DNA of 64,000 nucleotides from Geodermatophilus ruber. Its GTDB lineage: Bacteria > Actinomycetota > Actinomycetes > Mycobacteriales > Geodermatophilaceae. The notes below the pieces were generated by a model. It ran no database searches. It had not been told where the DNA came from and was given only the letters and a program-made list of their open reading frames with translations. Numbering within the stretch: position 1 is the first letter of the stretch; every line of letters begins with the position of its first letter. Where the stretch lies: assembly GCF_900114385.1 (NCBI RefSeq), contig NZ_FOSW01000002.1, forward strand, positions 310,001-374,000, given 5' to 3'. Below, piece after piece: positions 25,707 to 34,261 of the stretch. A program made the translations under genes and the position numbers.

Positions 25707-28700
25707 ATGACGACGACACTGCCGACCGCGGCGGAGGCGACCCCGCCGGACACCCTCGGGACCTGCGCGCTCGACATCCACGGCATGACCTGCGCCTCGT
25801 GCGTCGGCCGGGTGGAGAAGGCGCTGCGCCGGCTGGACGGCGTCCTCGACGCCCGCGTCAACCTGGCCACCGAGACCGCGGCGGTGGACTTCGACCCGCG
25901 GCGGGTGGCCCCCGCCGCGCTGGCCGAGGTGGTCGTGGCCGCCGGCTACGGCGCCACCCTCCGCGGTGCGCCCGAGGAGCCGGCGCCGGGCCCGCTGGAG
26001 GGCGACGAGCGGGACACCGCCCTCGCCGCGCTGAAGCGGCGCTGGCAGGTGGCGCTCGCCGCCGGCCTGGGGCTGATGGTCCTGATGTACGTGCCGCTGC
26101 CGCTGGACGCGATGGACTGGCTGATGCCGGCGGTCCTGGTGGTCGCCACGGTCGTGCAGTTCTGGGCCGGCGGGTCCATCTACGCCGCGGCCTGGGCCGC
26201 CGCCCGGCACGGCGCCACGAACATGAACACCCTCGTCGCGCTCGGCACCGCCTTCGCCTACGGCTACAGCGCGTTCGTCACCCTGTGGCCGGCCGCCGCC
26301 GAGCGGTGGGGCCTGCCGCTGCACGTCTACTACGAGACCTCGCTGGTCATCGTCGCCCTGGTGCTGATGGGCCGGTGGATGGAGGGCCGGGCCAAGAAGC
26401 GCACCACCGCCGCGCTCACCGCCCTCGTCGGGCTCGCTCCCCGGACCGCCCGGGTGGTGCGCGGGGACGTCGAGGTGGACGTGCCCGTCGGGGACGTCGT
26501 GGTGGGCGACCTGGTCCGCGTCCGGCCCGGGGAGAAGGTGCCCGTCGACGGCGTCGTGACCGCCGGCTCCTCGACCGTGGACGAGAGCATGCTCACCGGC
26601 GAGCCGCTGCCGGTGGAGAAGCGGGCCGGCGACCCGGTCATCGGCGCCACCCTCAACCGCACCGGCTCGGTCGTCGTCCGGGCCACCGCCGTCGGGGCCG
26701 ACAGCACGCTGGCCCAGATCGTCCGGCTGGTCGGCGACGCGCAGGGCGCCAAGGCGCCCATGCAGCGGCTGGCCGACCGGGTCTCGGCCTGGTTCGTGCC
26801 CGCGGTGCTCGTCGCCGCCGTGGCCACCTTCGCCGGCTGGGTGCTGTTCGGGCCGGACACCGGCCGGCTGACCATGGCGATCGGCACCACCCTCGCCGTG
26901 CTGATCATCGCCTGCCCCTGCGCGCTGGGACTGGCCACGCCGACCGCGGTGATGGTCGGCACCGGCAAGGCCGCCGAGCTGGGCATCCTCATCGGGGACG
27001 GCCAGGCGCTGGAGACCGCGAAGCAGCTGACCGCCGTGGTGCTCGACAAGACCGGCACGATCACCCGCGGCCGGCCGGCCGTCACCGGCGTCACCACGGC
27101 CGGCTCCTGGCGGGAGGACGACGTCCTGGCCCTCGTGGCCGCCGCCGAGGCCGGCAGCGAGCACCCGCTGGGCGAGGCGCTCGTGGCCGCCGCCCGCGAG
27201 CGCGGGCTGGTGCCGCCCGCGCTCACCTCGTTCCAGGCGCTGCCCGGCTCCGGCATCGAGGCGGTGGTCGGCGGCCGGCGGATCCGCGTCGGCAACCGGG
27301 CGCTGCTGGGCGGCCTCGACCTGACGCCCCTCGCCCCCGCCGCCGACGAGGCGGCGCGGGCCGGGGCGACACCGGTGTACGTCGCCGTCGACGACGAGCC
27401 GGCCGCGCTGATCCCGGTGGCTGACCCGGTGCGGCCCGAGTCGGCCGAGGCGGTCGCCCAGCTGAAGGCGCTGGGCCTGCAGGTGTGGATGCTCACCGGT
27501 GACACCGGCACCACCGCGCGGGCGATCGCCGCCCAGGTGGGCATCGAGCACGTGCTGGCCGAGGTGCTGCCCGCGCAGAAGGCCGAGCAGGTCGCGGCGC
27601 TGCAGGCGGCCGGTCAGGTCGTGGCGATGTGCGGCGACGGCATCAACGACGCCCCCGCCCTGGCGCAGGCCGACCTCGGCATCGCCGTCGGCACCGGCAC
27701 CGACGTGGCCGTCGCCGCCTCCGACGTCACCCTGGTCGGCGGCGACCTGCGCGGCATCGTGTCCGCGATCGCGCTCTCCCGCCGCACGGTCACCACCATC
27801 AAGCAGGGCCTGGCCTGGGCCTTCGCCTACAACGTGCTGCTGATCCCGGTGGCCGCCGGCGCCCTCTACTGGGCCGACGGTCTGCTGCTGGACCCGGTGC
27901 TGGCCGCCGCGGCCATGGCGATGAGCTCGGTCAGCGTGGTCACCAACGCGCTGCGGCTGCGCGGCTTCCGGCGCCCGGCCGGCGCCGCGGAGATCCTGCG
28001 TCCCCCGCTGCGCGCCCGGGTGGGCCAGTACGCCTTCCTCGGCGGTGTGGCGGTCCTCGCCCTGGCGATCGGCGCCGGGCTCACCGCGCTCAGCCGCACC
28101 GACGCCGCGCAGCGGGGCATGAACGGCGTCCTGGCCTGGACCCAGTCGACCGGCATGCCCATGCGCCCGGCGATGAGCACGATGATGACCGCGCAGATCG
28201 AGCCGGCGTCCTCGGTGGACGCCGGGATCGACGTCCGGCTCGACGTGCCCGACGGCGTCCGTCCCGGCGAGCCGACCCGGGTCGTCGTGCGGCTGGTCGA
28301 TGTCGCGACCGGCGAGCCGATGGGCGACCTCGCCCGCAGCCACGAGGTGTGGGCGCACCTGATCGCCACGCGCGCCGACCTCGGCACGTTCGCCCACGTG
28401 CACCCCGAGCCCACCGGCCGCCCCGGTGAGCTCGCCGTCGAGCTCACCTTCCCGACCGCCGGCAGCTACCGGATCGACACCGAGTTCCGCCGGCAGGGCG
28501 AGATGGGCGACGTCCACGACGTCGCGACGCTCACCGTCGACGGCCCGGCCCCCGCAGCGGTTCCCGTCGAGGCCGGCCCGCGCATCCGGGTCGTCGACGG
28601 TGTCCGGGTCCAGCTCGAGGGCGACGCCGTGGCGGGGGAGACCAGCGATCTGCGCTTCTCCTTCACCGATGCCACCACCGGCCGGCCGCTGACCGACCTG

Positions 28701-28949
28701 CGGCCCTACCTCGCCGCCGCCGGGCACGTCGTGGTCATGCGCGGGGACGGGACGACGTTCGCGCACGAGCACGCCGACGTCGAGGACGCCGACGGCGACC
28801 CGGTGTTCGCCCTCCCCGGCCAGGAGTTCGGTCCCGAGCTCGACGTGCACGCCGCGTTCCCCACCCCGGGGCCCTACCGGCTGTGGGGGCAGTTCCGCCT
28901 GGCGGACGGCAGCGTGCTCACCGTGCCGTTCACCGTCGCGGCCCGGTAG
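25707..28949 (+). CDS. Cu(I) P1B-type ATPase with fused extracytoplasmic C-terminal module
   Basis: A 1080-residue protein. Residues 20-90 are an HMA domain (GMTCASC, 27-33); the P-type ATPase core follows with DESMLTGEP, the membrane copper site CPC (403-405), DKTGT (Asp447 is phosphorylated), SEHPLG and [10 protein letters not shown]. It exports Cu(I). Normal CopA proteins end after the eighth helix at about residue 760. Here a ninth hydrophobic segment (about 773-795) is followed by a Met-rich stretch ([12 protein letters not shown]) and two similar beta-rich repeats with His motifs ([18 protein letters not shown]) up to the end. The extra helix should place this 280-residue tail outside the cell. 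ATG at 25707 lacks a strong ribosome site. Confidence 0.94.
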   Translation: MTTTLPTAAEATPPDTLGTCALDIHGMTCASCVGRVEKALRRLDGVLDARVNLATETAAVDFDPRRVAPAALAEVVVAAGYGATLRGAPEEPAPGPLEGDERDTALAALKRRWQVALAAGLGLMVLMYVPLPLDAMDWLMPAVLVVATVVQFWAGGSIYAAAWAAARHGATNMNTLVALGTAFAYGYSAFVTLWPAAAERWGLPLHVYYETSLVIVALVLMGRWMEGRAKKRTTAALTALVGLAPRTARVVRGDVEVDVPVGDVVVGDLVRVRPGEKVPVDGVVTAGSSTVDESMLTGEPLPVEKRAGDPVIGATLNRTGSVVVRATAVGADSTLAQIVRLVGDAQGAKAPMQRLADRVSAWFVPAVLVAAVATFAGWVLFGPDTGRLTMAIGTTLAVLIIACPCALGLATPTAVMVGTGKAAELGILIGDGQALETAKQLTAVVLDKTGTITRGRPAVTGVTTAGSWREDDVLALVAAAEAGSEHPLGEALVAAARERGLVPPALTSFQALPGSGIEAVVGGRRIRVGNRALLGGLDLTPLAPAADEAARAGATPVYVAVDDEPAALIPVADPVRPESAEAVAQLKALGLQVWMLTGDTGTTARAIAAQVGIEHVLAEVLPAQKAEQVAALQAAGQVVAMCGDGINDAPALAQADLGIAVGTGTDVAVAASDVTLVGGDLRGIVSAIALSRRTVTTIKQGLAWAFAYNVLLIPVAAGALYWADGLLLDPVLAAAAMAMSSVSVVTNALRLRGFRRPAGAAEILRPPLRARVGQYAFLGGVAVLALAIGAGLTALSRTDAAQRGMNGVLAWTQSTGMPMRPAMSTMMTAQIEPASSVDAGIDVRLDVPDGVRPGEPTRVVVRLVDVATGEPMGDLARSHEVWAHLIATRADLGTFAHVHPEPTGRPGELAVELTFPTAGSYRIDTEFRRQGEMGDVHDVATLTVDGPAPAAVPVEAGPRIRVVDGVRVQLEGDAVAGETSDLRFSFTDATTGRPLTDLRPYLAAAGHVVVMRGDGTTFAHEHADVEDADGDPVFALPGQEFGPELDVHAAFPTPGPYRLWGQFRLADGSVLTVPFTVAAR

Positions 28950-28972
28950 TCGCCGCAGCCCGGCGGTCGGAG

Positions 28973-30055
28973 ATGATCACGCTCGTGGAGCGACGCACCG
29001 AGCCCCTGGACGTCCTGGTGATCGGCGCCGGGCAGGCCGGCCTGGCGCTCGGCCGGGAGCTGCAGCGGCGCGGCGTCGGCTTCGGGCTGGTCGATGCCGG
29101 CACCCGGATCGGGGATGTGTGGCGCTCCCGGTGGGACTCGCTGCGGCTGTTCACCGCCGCGGAGTACGACGGGCTGCCCGACCTCCCGTTCCCCGCGACC
29201 GCCGGCACCCACCCGGGCAAGGACGCCGTCGCCGCCTACCTGGAGCTCTACGCCGAGACCTTCGGGCTGCCGGTGGCGCTCGGCACCCGGGTGACCCGGC
29301 TGGCGCCCGCCGACCGCGGCTTTGTCGCGGAGACCGGGGACGGGGCGATCGCCGCCCGCCGGGTCGTCGTCGCCACGGGCGCCTTCGGCGCGCCGCACGT
29401 CCCCGGGTGGGCGCCGGAGCTCGCCCCGGAAGTGGTGCAGCTGCACAGCACCGGCTACCGGCGCCCGGCCGACCTCCCCGACGGGCCCGTGCTGGTGGTG
29501 GGCGCGGGCAACTCGGGGGTGCAGATCGCCGAGGAGCTGGCCGGCTCCGGCCGCCCGGTGACCCTGGCGGTCGGCACCCGGCCGCGGGCCGTGCCGCAGC
29601 GCCTGCTGGGCCGGGACCTGTTCTGGTGGCTCACCCGGTCGGGGCTGATGCGCGTGACGGCCGACTCCCGGCCGGGTCGCCGGCTGCGCGACCGGGAGCT
29701 GGTCATCGGCACCAGCTGGCCGGCGCTGCGCGCCCGCGGGATCGAGCTGCGGCCCCGCGCGGTGAGCGCCTCCGGCACCACGGTCGGGTTCGCCGACGGC
29801 GGCTCCCTGGACGCCGCGGGGGTCGTGTGGGCGACCGGCTTCCGCCCGGACTGGCGCTGGCTCGACGTCCCGGACGCGGTCGCCGACGGGCGGGTCCGGC
29901 ACACCCGCGGCGTCAGCCCGGTGCCGGGGCTGTACTTCCTCGGCCTGCCCTGGCAGCACACCCGCGGCTCGGCGCTGCTGGGTTTCGTGGCCGAGGATGC
30001 CGCGCACCTGGCCGGGCTGCTGGGTGCCGGCACGCGGGAGCCGGTCGCCGGCTGA
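28973..30055 (+). CDS. FAD-dependent flavin-containing monooxygenase-like protein
   Basis: A 360-residue flavoprotein with two dinucleotide folds: GAGQAGLALGRELQ (FAD) near residue 15 and VVGAGNSGVQIAEEL (NADPH) near 175. WRSRWDSLRLFT and the ATGF motif (VWATGFRPDW) are typical of actinobacterial FMO-like and putative oxidoreductases linked to N- or S-oxidation. ATG at 28973 lies 23 bases after the copper ATPase stop, so read-through is possible. The substrate is unknown. Confidence 0.88.
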   Translation: MITLVERRTEPLDVLVIGAGQAGLALGRELQRRGVGFGLVDAGTRIGDVWRSRWDSLRLFTAAEYDGLPDLPFPATAGTHPGKDAVAAYLELYAETFGLPVALGTRVTRLAPADRGFVAETGDGAIAARRVVVATGAFGAPHVPGWAPELAPEVVQLHSTGYRRPADLPDGPVLVVGAGNSGVQIAEELAGSGRPVTLAVGTRPRAVPQRLLGRDLFWWLTRSGLMRVTADSRPGRRLRDRELVIGTSWPALRARGIELRPRAVSASGTTVGFADGGSLDAAGVVWATGFRPDWRWLDVPDAVADGRVRHTRGVSPVPGLYFLGLPWQHTRGSALLGFVAEDAAHLAGLLGAGTREPVAG

Positions 30056-30074
30056 AACCCCTCACGGCCGGTTC

Positions 30075-30080
30075 TAGGCT
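30075..30080 (+). promoter_or_regulatory. -10 element TAGGCT, leaderless start of the LuxR-type regulator
   Basis: TAGGCT sits exactly 6 bases before the GTG at 30087, with no ribosome site between them. Confidence 0.5.
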
Positions 30081-30086
30081 GCCCCG

Positions 30087-32813
30087 GTGCTGCAGGGGCG
30101 GGAGCGGGAACGGGCCGCGGTGGCGGCGCTGCGCGGGGAGGCGGCCGCCGGCCGCGGCGGCGCGCTGGTGCTGCGCGGGCAGCCCGGCGTCGGCAAGTCG
30201 GCGCTGCTGGCGGACGCGGCCGCCACGACCGGCGGCGCGACGGTGCTGTGGACACAGGGCATCGAGTCGGAGTCCCCGCTGGCCTTCGCCGCCCTGCAGC
30301 GGCTGCTCCGGCCGGTGATGGGCTGCGCCGACCGGCTGCCCGCCCCGCAGGCGCAGGCGCTGCGCACCGCGTTCGGCGAGGCCGCCGGCGGCGAGGCCGA
30401 CCGCTTCCTGGTCTTCCTCGGCGCCCTCGGCGTGCTCGCCGAGGCGGGGGAGCAGGCGCCGGTGCTGGCCGTCGTCGACGACGCGCACTGGCTGGACGAC
30501 GCGTCGGCGGCCGCGCTGCTGTTCGTCGCCCGCCGGCTGCAGAACGAACGCGTGGCGCTGCTGTTCGCCGCCCGCACCGGCGACGTGCGCGCCTTCGACA
30601 GCGGCGACCTGCCGGCCGTCGAGCTCGGCGGCATCGACGTCGCGGCCGCCGGCGCGCTGCTCAGCGAACGGGCCGGGGCGCCGGTGCCGGTGGAGGTCCG
30701 CGACGCGCTGCTGGCCGGCACCGCGGCCAACCCCCTCGCGCTGGTCGAGCTCGCCGAGGCACTGACCCCGGCCCAGCTGTCCGGTGCCGCGCCGCTGCCC
30801 GAGCGGCTGCCGCTGACCGAGGGTGTCGAGCGGGCGTTCCTCGACCGCTGCCGGCGGCTGCCCGACGAGGCCCAGACCCTGCTGCTGGTCGCCGCCGCCG
30901 ACGACTCCGGGCGGGCGGCGGTGGTCCGGCAGGCCGCTCGCGAGCTCGCCGTCGCCGAGCCGGGGATGGAGGCGGCGGAGCGGTCCGGGCTGCTGCGGAT
31001 CCGCGACGGCGCGGTCGAGCTGCGCCACCCGCTGGTCCGGTCGGCGGTCTACGGCGCGGCCACCAGCTCGGGGCGGCGGCGGGCCCACCGCGCGCTGGCC
31101 GCGGTGCTCACCGGCCCCGACGACGTCGACCGCCGCGCCTGGCACCTGGCCGCCTCGGTCGAGGAACCCGACGAGGGGGTGGTCGCCGCGCTCGACGCCG
31201 CGGCCGAGCGCGCCCTGACCCGGGGCGGCCACGAGGCGGCCTGCGCCGCGTGGGAGCGGGCGGCGGAGCTGTCCCCGGTAGGGGAGGAGCGGGCCCGGCG
31301 GCTGTCCCGCGCCGCGGTCTCCGCGTGGCTGGCCGCCCAGCCGGGCCGGGCGCGGGCGCTGGCCGACGCCGGCCTCGCCCTGACCGCCGAACCCGCGCTG
31401 CGCGCGGATCTGCGCCGGCTGCGGGCGCACGTCGAGTTCCACGGCAGCTCGCAGGACGAGGCGCACCGGATGGTGCTGGAGGCGGCCGCCGAGGTCGCTC
31501 CCCACGACCGGCGCCTCGCCGGTGACCTGGCGATGCTCGGCGCCGCCCTGGCCGCCTCCGGCGCCCGCTCCGGCAGCCCGCTGGACCCCACGCGGCTGCT
31601 GCCCGACGTCGACCCCGGCTCGCCGGTGCGGGACCGCTGCCTGGTCCCGCTGGTGCACGGCCTGGACGCCGTCGCGCGGGCCGAGTGGCACCGGTCCACG
31701 CCGTGCCTGCGGGCGGCGCTCGACCTCGCCGACGAGCTCGACGTGGTCGCCGACGAGGACCTGCTGCTCAACCTCGGCGTCGCCACCTGGCCGCTGGGCG
31801 ACGACGAGGCGGGGCTGCGGCTGCAGGACCGGCTGCTGCGGCGCGCGCGCGACACCGGGGCGCTGGTCATGGTCGTGCACGCGCTGACCCGCCGGAACCT
31901 CCCCGAGCTGGCCACCGGCCGCTGGGCCGCGGCGGCCACCGGTGCCGGCGAGGCGCTGACCCTGGCCGAGAACTCCGGGCAGCCGGTGCTCGCCGCCTGG
32001 CCCACGGCCACGCTGGCGCTCCTGGCCGCGCTGCGCGGGGAGACCGGGCGCGCCGCCGGGTACCTGGCCGAGTTCGACCGGATCGCCGCCGCCGTGCCGC
32101 TGGGCATCGTCACCGAGGTCGTGACCGGCCTGGCGAACTGGGCGCGCGGTCTCCTCGCCGCGGCGGAGCCGTCCGGCGGTCTGAGCTGGTTCGAGCGGAT
32201 CACCTCGATCCCCGTCGGCCAGCTCGCCGCGCTGGACCGCATCGAGGCCGCGCTCCAGGCCGGCCGGCCGGACGCCGCCCGCGGGTGGGTGGCGGAGCTG
32301 GCGTCCTACGCGGGGGGCACCGGCGCGCCGTGGGCCGCCGCCCTGACCGCCCACGGCCGCGCGCTGCTCGCCGAGGACGCCGACGCGGAGGAGCACTTCC
32401 GGGCGGCACTGGCCGCGCACGACCGCGCGCAGCGGGCACCGGCCCGGGCGCGCACCGAGCTGGCCTACGGCCGGTTCCTGCGCCGCGCCCGGCGGCGGGT
32501 CGACGCCCGCCCGCACCTGCGCGCGGCGCTGGGGACCTTCGACGAGCTGGGCGCCGAGCCCTGGGCCGAGCAGGCCCGCCAGGAGCTGCGCGCCTCCGGG
32601 GAGACGGCGCGCCGGCGGGAGGCCACCGACGTCCCGGCGCTCACCCCGCAGGAGCGGCAGGTCGCCGGCCTGGTCCGGCAGGGGCTGTCCAACCGGGACA
32701 TCGCCGCCCGGCTGTTCCTCAGCCCCCGCACCATCGACTTCCACCTGCGCAACGTCTTCGCCAAGCTCGGCGTGACCAGCCGCACCGAGCTGGCGGCGCT
32801 CTCCCTGGACTGA
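30087..32813 (+). CDS. Large ATP-binding LuxR family transcriptional regulator (LAL type)
   Basis: A 908-residue regulator with an N-terminal AAA/NTPase domain (Walker A GQPGVGKSAL, 31-40; Walker B VVDDAHWLDD), a long helical, TPR-like middle and a C-terminal LuxR-type HTH (about 845-905, LTPQERQVAGLVRQGLSNRDIAARLFLSPRTIDFHLRNVF pattern). These proteins usually activate transcription after binding ATP and an inducer; MalT is the classic case. Nearby candidate targets are not obvious. GTG start follows a leaderless-type -10. Confidence 0.9.
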   Translation: MLQGRERERAAVAALRGEAAAGRGGALVLRGQPGVGKSALLADAAATTGGATVLWTQGIESESPLAFAALQRLLRPVMGCADRLPAPQAQALRTAFGEAAGGEADRFLVFLGALGVLAEAGEQAPVLAVVDDAHWLDDASAAALLFVARRLQNERVALLFAARTGDVRAFDSGDLPAVELGGIDVAAAGALLSERAGAPVPVEVRDALLAGTAANPLALVELAEALTPAQLSGAAPLPERLPLTEGVERAFLDRCRRLPDEAQTLLLVAAADDSGRAAVVRQAARELAVAEPGMEAAERSGLLRIRDGAVELRHPLVRSAVYGAATSSGRRRAHRALAAVLTGPDDVDRRAWHLAASVEEPDEGVVAALDAAAERALTRGGHEAACAAWERAAELSPVGEERARRLSRAAVSAWLAAQPGRARALADAGLALTAEPALRADLRRLRAHVEFHGSSQDEAHRMVLEAAAEVAPHDRRLAGDLAMLGAALAASGARSGSPLDPTRLLPDVDPGSPVRDRCLVPLVHGLDAVARAEWHRSTPCLRAALDLADELDVVADEDLLLNLGVATWPLGDDEAGLRLQDRLLRRARDTGALVMVVHALTRRNLPELATGRWAAAATGAGEALTLAENSGQPVLAAWPTATLALLAALRGETGRAAGYLAEFDRIAAAVPLGIVTEVVTGLANWARGLLAAAEPSGGLSWFERITSIPVGQLAALDRIEAALQAGRPDAARGWVAELASYAGGTGAPWAAALTAHGRALLAEDADAEEHFRAALAAHDRAQRAPARARTELAYGRFLRRARRRVDARPHLRAALGTFDELGAEPWAEQARQELRASGETARRREATDVPALTPQERQVAGLVRQGLSNRDIAARLFLSPRTIDFHLRNVFAKLGVTSRTELAALSLD

Positions 32814-32827
32814 GGATCTCTTCCACC

Positions 32828-32841
32828 AACCGTTCTCGGTT
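32828..32841. promoter_or_regulatory. Operator AACCG-TTCT-CGGTT before the SufR-like regulator
   Basis: The dyad touches the -10 (TAGACT, 32843) of the gene it precedes. It matches the site at 33604-33617 over 19 bases as AACCRTYMTYGGTTYTAGA, implying autoregulation. Confidence 0.65.
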
Positions 32842-32842
32842 C

Positions 32843-32848
32843 TAGACT
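32843..32848 (+). promoter_or_regulatory. -10 element TAGACT, leaderless start of the SufR-like regulator
   Basis: TAGACT is exactly 6 bases before the ATG at 32855. The operator overlaps the space upstream of it, so repressor binding would block RNA polymerase. Confidence 0.6.
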
Positions 32849-32854
32849 TCGGCC

Positions 32855-33562
32855 ATGGACGACGACCGCGCCGCGCAGGTGGCCGCCGTCGCCGCGCTGG
32901 CCGAACCGACCCGTCGCCGGCTCTACGACCACGTCGCCCGCCGGCCCGTGCCGGTCAGCCGCGACGAGGCGGCGGGCGCGCTGGGCGTTCCCCGCGCGAC
33001 CGCTGCCTTCCACCTGGACCGCCTGGTCGCCGACGGGCTGCTGGAGGTGCACTTCGAGCGGCGCACCGGGCGCACCGGGCCCGGCGCCGGGCGTCCGGCC
33101 AAGCTCTACCGCCGGGCGGAGTGCGCGGTGGAGGTCTCGCTGCCCGAGCGCCGCTACGACCTCGCCGGCGAGCTCCTGGCGGGTGCGCTGGCGGAGGCTG
33201 ACGACTCGGGGGAGCCGCCGCGGGCGGTGCTCGGCCGCCGCGCCTACGCCCGTGGCCGGGAGCTCGGGGAGGCGGCGGCTGTGGAGGCTGCGGCCCACGA
33301 CGGCAGCGCGGCCGGCCGGAGCGCCGCGCTGCGCGTGCTCGAGCAGCACGGGTTCGAGCCCCGCGAGGAAGGCGGCGCGATCACCCTGGTCAACTGCCCC
33401 TTCCACGCGCTGGCCCGCGCGCACACCGAGCTGGTGTGCGGGATGAACCTGCGGCTGCTCGACGGCGTGCTCGACGGCCTCGCGGGCACCGGGCTCGCCG
33501 CCCGCCTCGCCCCGGTGCCGGGCCGGTGCTGCGTCCGCATGGAGGCTCCTGCCCCGGCGTAG
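32855..33562 (+). CDS. SufR-like winged-helix regulator with C-terminal cysteines (probable Fe-S sensor)
   Basis: A 235-residue regulator. Residues 8-75 form an ArsR/MarR-like winged helix (LAEPTRRRLYDHV, RATAAFHLDRLVADGLL). The C-terminal half carries NCPFHALA (Cys181), LVCGMN (Cys195) and RCCVRM (Cys225/226). The spacing C-x13-C-x29-C is close to the [4Fe-4S] ligands of cyanobacterial SufR (164, 177, 205), and the protein belongs to the same COG2345-type group. I infer that it senses Fe-S or redox state and represses itself and the DoxX-like gene, because both have the same operator. No suf genes are in the window. Confidence 0.8.
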   Translation: MDDDRAAQVAAVAALAEPTRRRLYDHVARRPVPVSRDEAAGALGVPRATAAFHLDRLVADGLLEVHFERRTGRTGPGAGRPAKLYRRAECAVEVSLPERRYDLAGELLAGALAEADDSGEPPRAVLGRRAYARGRELGEAAAVEAAAHDGSAAGRSAALRVLEQHGFEPREEGGAITLVNCPFHALARAHTELVCGMNLRLLDGVLDGLAGTGLAARLAPVPGRCCVRMEAPAPA

Positions 33563-33571
33563 CGGGGGCCG

Positions 33572-33600
33572 TTGACAGCGGTGTGCTCCAGGTCTCTACT
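33572..33600 (+). promoter_or_regulatory. Promoter TTGACA-N17-TCTACT of the DoxX-like gene
   Basis: A consensus -35 (33572-33577) and an acceptable -10 (33595-33600) with ideal spacing. The operator at 33604-33617 covers the expected start of transcription. Confidence 0.65.
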
Positions 33601-33603
33601 TCT

Positions 33604-33617
33604 AACCATCATTGGTT
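33604..33617. promoter_or_regulatory. Operator AACCA-TCAT-TGGTT before the DoxX-like gene
   Basis: Second copy of the AACCR-N4-YGGTT dyad, also followed by YTAGA. It lies between the promoter and the ribosome site, an arrangement for repression. Confidence 0.65.
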
Positions 33618-33635
33618 TTAGAAGGAGGGGCTGGA

Positions 33636-34064
33636 ATGTCCACCCACCTCACCCGCTCGCGCCCCGTCATCACCGATCCGGCCCACCAGGCGTTCCTCCT
33701 GTTGCGGACGCTCTTCACGGTCGCGCCGATCGCCTTCGGCCTGGACAAGTTCGTCAACCTGCTCACCGACTGGCCCGCCTACCTCGCCCCGTGGGTCGAC
33801 GCCCTGGTCCCGGGTACCCCCCAGCAGGCCATGTACGCCGTCGGCGTGGTCGAGCTGCTCGCCGGCGTCGTGGTCGCCGTCGCCCCGCGCATCGGCGGAT
33901 GGCTGGTCGCGGCCTGGCTCGGCGGCATCATCGTCAACCTGCTGACGTTCCCCGGCTACTACGACGTCGCGCTGCGGGACTTCGGCCTGCTGGTCGCCGC
34001 GGTGGCCCTCGCCCGCCTGGCCGCTCGGTACGCCCCCGCCCCCGGGCGGCGGTCGCGCCCGTGA
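33636..34064 (+). CDS. DoxX-like small membrane protein
   Basis: A 142-residue protein with four hydrophobic helices; the first block LLRTLFTVAPIAFGLDKFVNLLTDWPAYLAPWVD resembles DoxX/SURF4-like proteins, and YAVGVVELLAGVVVAV is the second helix. Members are thought to act in redox or membrane-linked electron pathways. AAGGAGGGG 6 bases before the ATG at 33636 decides the start. It is placed under the SufR-like regulator by its operator, and a reductase follows, suggesting a redox module. Confidence 0.82.
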   Translation: MSTHLTRSRPVITDPAHQAFLLLRTLFTVAPIAFGLDKFVNLLTDWPAYLAPWVDALVPGTPQQAMYAVGVVELLAGVVVAVAPRIGGWLVAAWLGGIIVNLLTFPGYYDVALRDFGLLVAAVALARLAARYAPAPGRRSRP

Positions 34065-34128
34065 GCACGCCGTCCCCGGAGCGAGCGCCGCACCCGCGGA
34101 GGCGGCCGCGCCGCCGCGGCGGGAGCTG

Positions 34129-34157
34129 TTGACAGCGCTGGGGCCCCGGACTCTGCT
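34129..34157 (+). promoter_or_regulatory. Promoter TTGACA-N17-TCTGCT upstream of the reductase gene
   Basis: The -35 and the next three bases (TTGACAGCG) are the same as in the promoter at 33572, again 17 bases from a TCT-CT hexamer. No AACC/GGTT dyad follows this one. Confidence 0.5.
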
Positions 34158-34261
34158 TCAGGCCCGTCCTGGGTGCCGGAAGGGGCCGTGATGACCGCAG
34201 CCTCCCGCGCCGAGCTGCTCGCCCCGACCAGCACCACCCGAGCGCACCCGAGGAGAGGCAC

